This document shows positions 5,549-6,426 of a stretch of DNA of 6,426 nucleotides, piece by piece. Positions within the stretch are counted from its first letter, which is position 1. Each line of letters opens with the position of its first letter. The stretch covers positions 1 through 6,426 of the forward strand of contig DCIZ01000047.1 in the NCBI GenBank assembly GCA_002317305.1, read 5' to 3'. The notes under the pieces were generated by a model that saw nothing but the letters and a program-made list of their open reading frames with translations, was not told the origin of the DNA and did no database searches. A program made the translations under genes and the position numbers. This DNA comes from Campylobacter sp. UBA1713 (GTDB lineage: Bacteria > Campylobacterota > Campylobacteria > Campylobacterales > Campylobacteraceae).

Positions 5549-6163
5549 GTGAAACGTGGGCAGATTCTACTACTTTCTGGACCGAGTGGAAGCGGCAAAA
5601 GCACGCTTTTGAGCCGTCTTTTTGGCGAATTTGACAACCTTTATTTTTCCATATCTTCTACGACAAGAGAGCCAAGGGCGGGCGAGAGAGATGGCGTGGA
5701 TTATTTTTTTGTGAGCAAAGATGAGTTCAAAAAGGGGATAGACGAGGGGCAGTTTTTGGAGTGGGCACAAGTGCATGCAAACTACTACGGCACGAGCTTG
5801 CGACCTGTTGAGGTGGCTTTGGAGGCGGGCAAAGTGGTCGTTTTTGACATAGATGTGCAGGGTTTTAACCTAGCTAGAAAGTGCTACGGCGAGCTCATCA
5901 CTTCTGTCTTTGTAACGACAAAGAATCGCACGATTCTAAAAGAGCGTTTGGAGGCGCGTGGGAGCGACACGGCAGAGACTATAGAGAAGCGGCTTTTTAA
6001 TGCGGCGTTTGAGCTGGGGCATTTGGACGAATATGACTACCTCATCATAAACGAAAATTTAAACGAGAGTTATGAGAAACTTCGTGCCATCTTTTTGGCG
6101 ATGAAGTGTGAGGTGAGTGGCTTTGAGCTGGGTGCGGTGTGCGATGCGTGGAGCGATGCGTGA
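5549..6163 (+). CDS. gmk: Guanylate kinase
   Basis: The product is a 204-residue cytoplasmic enzyme that phosphorylates GMP (and dGMP) to GDP with ATP, an essential step to GTP and ppGpp. The length matches the family (E. coli 207). The P-loop GPSGSGKS is at residues 11-18. The guanylate kinase signature STTREPR, followed by GERDGVDYFFV, is at residues 37-55. WAQVHANYYGTS and the nucleotide-binding VVFDIDVQG stretch follow. The start is GTG: AAGGA at 5537-5541 sits 7 bp upstream, overlapping the end of the previous gene, and MKRGQILLLSGPSG gives the normal family N-terminus with no closer ATG. It is co-transcribed with, and perhaps translationally coupled to, the upstream receiver-like gene (3-bp gap). 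The last few codons (VCDAWSDA) are made of GTGCGAT/GTGGAGC-like heptads resembling the repeat array that follows. Confidence 0.95.
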   Translation: MKRGQILLLSGPSGSGKSTLLSRLFGEFDNLYFSISSTTREPRAGERDGVDYFFVSKDEFKKGIDEGQFLEWAQVHANYYGTSLRPVEVALEAGKVVVFDIDVQGFNLARKCYGELITSVFVTTKNRTILKERLEARGSDTAETIEKRLFNAAFELGHLDEYDYLIINENLNESYEKLRAIFLAMKCEVSGFELGAVCDAWSDA

Positions 6164-6167
6164 TGAA

Positions 6168-6229
6168 GTGCGTGCGGAATGCGGAGTGCAGAAAACGGAA
6201 TTTTGTAAAATTTGCTTTTTTGTGAATTT
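6168..6229 (+). repeat. 7-bp array plus D hairpin after gmk
   Basis: CGGA-type units recur every 7 bp (6175, 6182, 6189, 6196), immediately followed by a D hairpin AAATTTGC (6208-6215) with GTGAATTT (6222-6229) and a T6 loop. Here a C-to-T change relative to other D copies still pairs as T-G (U-G in RNA). There is no A-B-C hairpin block between array and gene. The hairpin with T-rich surroundings might serve as a weak terminator for the rppH-gmk unit, but the stem is AT-rich. Confidence 0.7.
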
Positions 6230-6232
6230 TTA

Positions 6233-6286
6233 GATTCTTCGTCCTTGCCAGGCAGGGGATTCTTCGCTAGCGCTCAGAATGACGGC
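6233..6286 (+). repeat. E module, copy 5 (forward)
   Basis: This forward E copy follows D directly, in the same order as at 187-283 and 1335-1413. The core at 6259-6280 is identical to that at 1386-1407 (ATTCTTCGCTAGCGCTCAG, then AAT). The outer half contains the palindrome TGCCAGGCA (6246-6254), which is not shared with other copies. Confidence 0.75.
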
Positions 6287-6348
6287 TTCGCACTTGCGTT
6301 TTGTATTTTGCTAAAATTTTGCCATAAATAAAAAAACATAAACAGAAC
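6287..6348. other. AT-rich spacer between E copies 5 and 6
   Basis: This short AT-rich non-coding stretch separates two tail-to-tail E modules. It may hold a promoter for the next gene beyond the window, but I see no clear -10/-35 pair and no gene. Confidence 0.35.
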
Positions 6349-6410
6349 GCCGTCATTCTGAGGGAGCGGTAGCGACCGAAGAATCCCCCGCCTTGTAAGC
6401 AAGTAGAATC
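6349..6410 (-). repeat. E module, copy 6 (reverse)
   Basis: This reverse E copy starts GCCGTCATTCTGAGG and ends TAGAATC. The core at 6355-6384 has the same shape as at 975-1005, but the inner stem is GC/GC (6366-6367/6372-6373) around a GGTA loop instead of GGC/GCC around AAA. The opposing GA pairs and outer ATTCT/AGAAT pairing are kept. The TAGAAT at 6404-6409 points towards the right window edge and could act as a -10 for a gene beyond it. Confidence 0.75.
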
Positions 6411-6426
6411 GTCAAATTTGAGAAAA

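Overview
The window looks like chromosomal DNA of a Campylobacter-type member of the Campylobacterota (Epsilonproteobacteria). The codon usage and AT-rich ribosome sites fit, as does the close resemblance of the Nudix protein (start KYRPNAAAIVLS, then QFPQGGID) to Campylobacter/Helicobacter RppH. The base composition is richer in GC than I would expect for C. jejuni, so an oral-type Campylobacter is plausible, but the species cannot be decided from this sequence alone.

All six convincing genes lie on the + strand. They are mntP (manganese exporter, 347-901), an EamA/DMT transporter (1489-2397), an M16-family peptidase homologue that lacks its zinc site (2498-3697), and a tight three-gene unit. 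That unit is rppH (4003-4464), a receiver-like glutamine-rich protein of unknown function (4475-5545), and gmk (5549-6163). The last three genes have gaps of 10 and 3 bp and probably share a promoter just upstream of rppH. Together they join RNA 5'-end processing, GMP phosphorylation and an unknown protein. The first three genes look independently transcribed and have no obvious common role.

The unusual part of the window is between the genes. Almost every intergenic space is filled by one modular repeat family whose parts keep the same order: a 7-bp degenerate array (NNNCGGA or its complement), a small GC hairpin (A), a long 21-bp hairpin with a 12-nt loop (B), a short hairpin AAAAAGC/GCTTTTT (C), a second 7-bp array, an AT-rich hairpin AAATTCGC/GTGAATTT (D), and a 'GTCATTCTGAG...GAAGAATC' module (E). 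A full set lies left of mntP (1-283) and a mirror-image full set lies right of it (969-1236), so mntP sits inside inverted repeats of roughly 270 bp. A third set (3699-3921) has a B stem of different sequence that still pairs perfectly. Half copies and E/D pairs fill the other gaps. No transposase, integrase, RNA gene or CRISPR array is visible.
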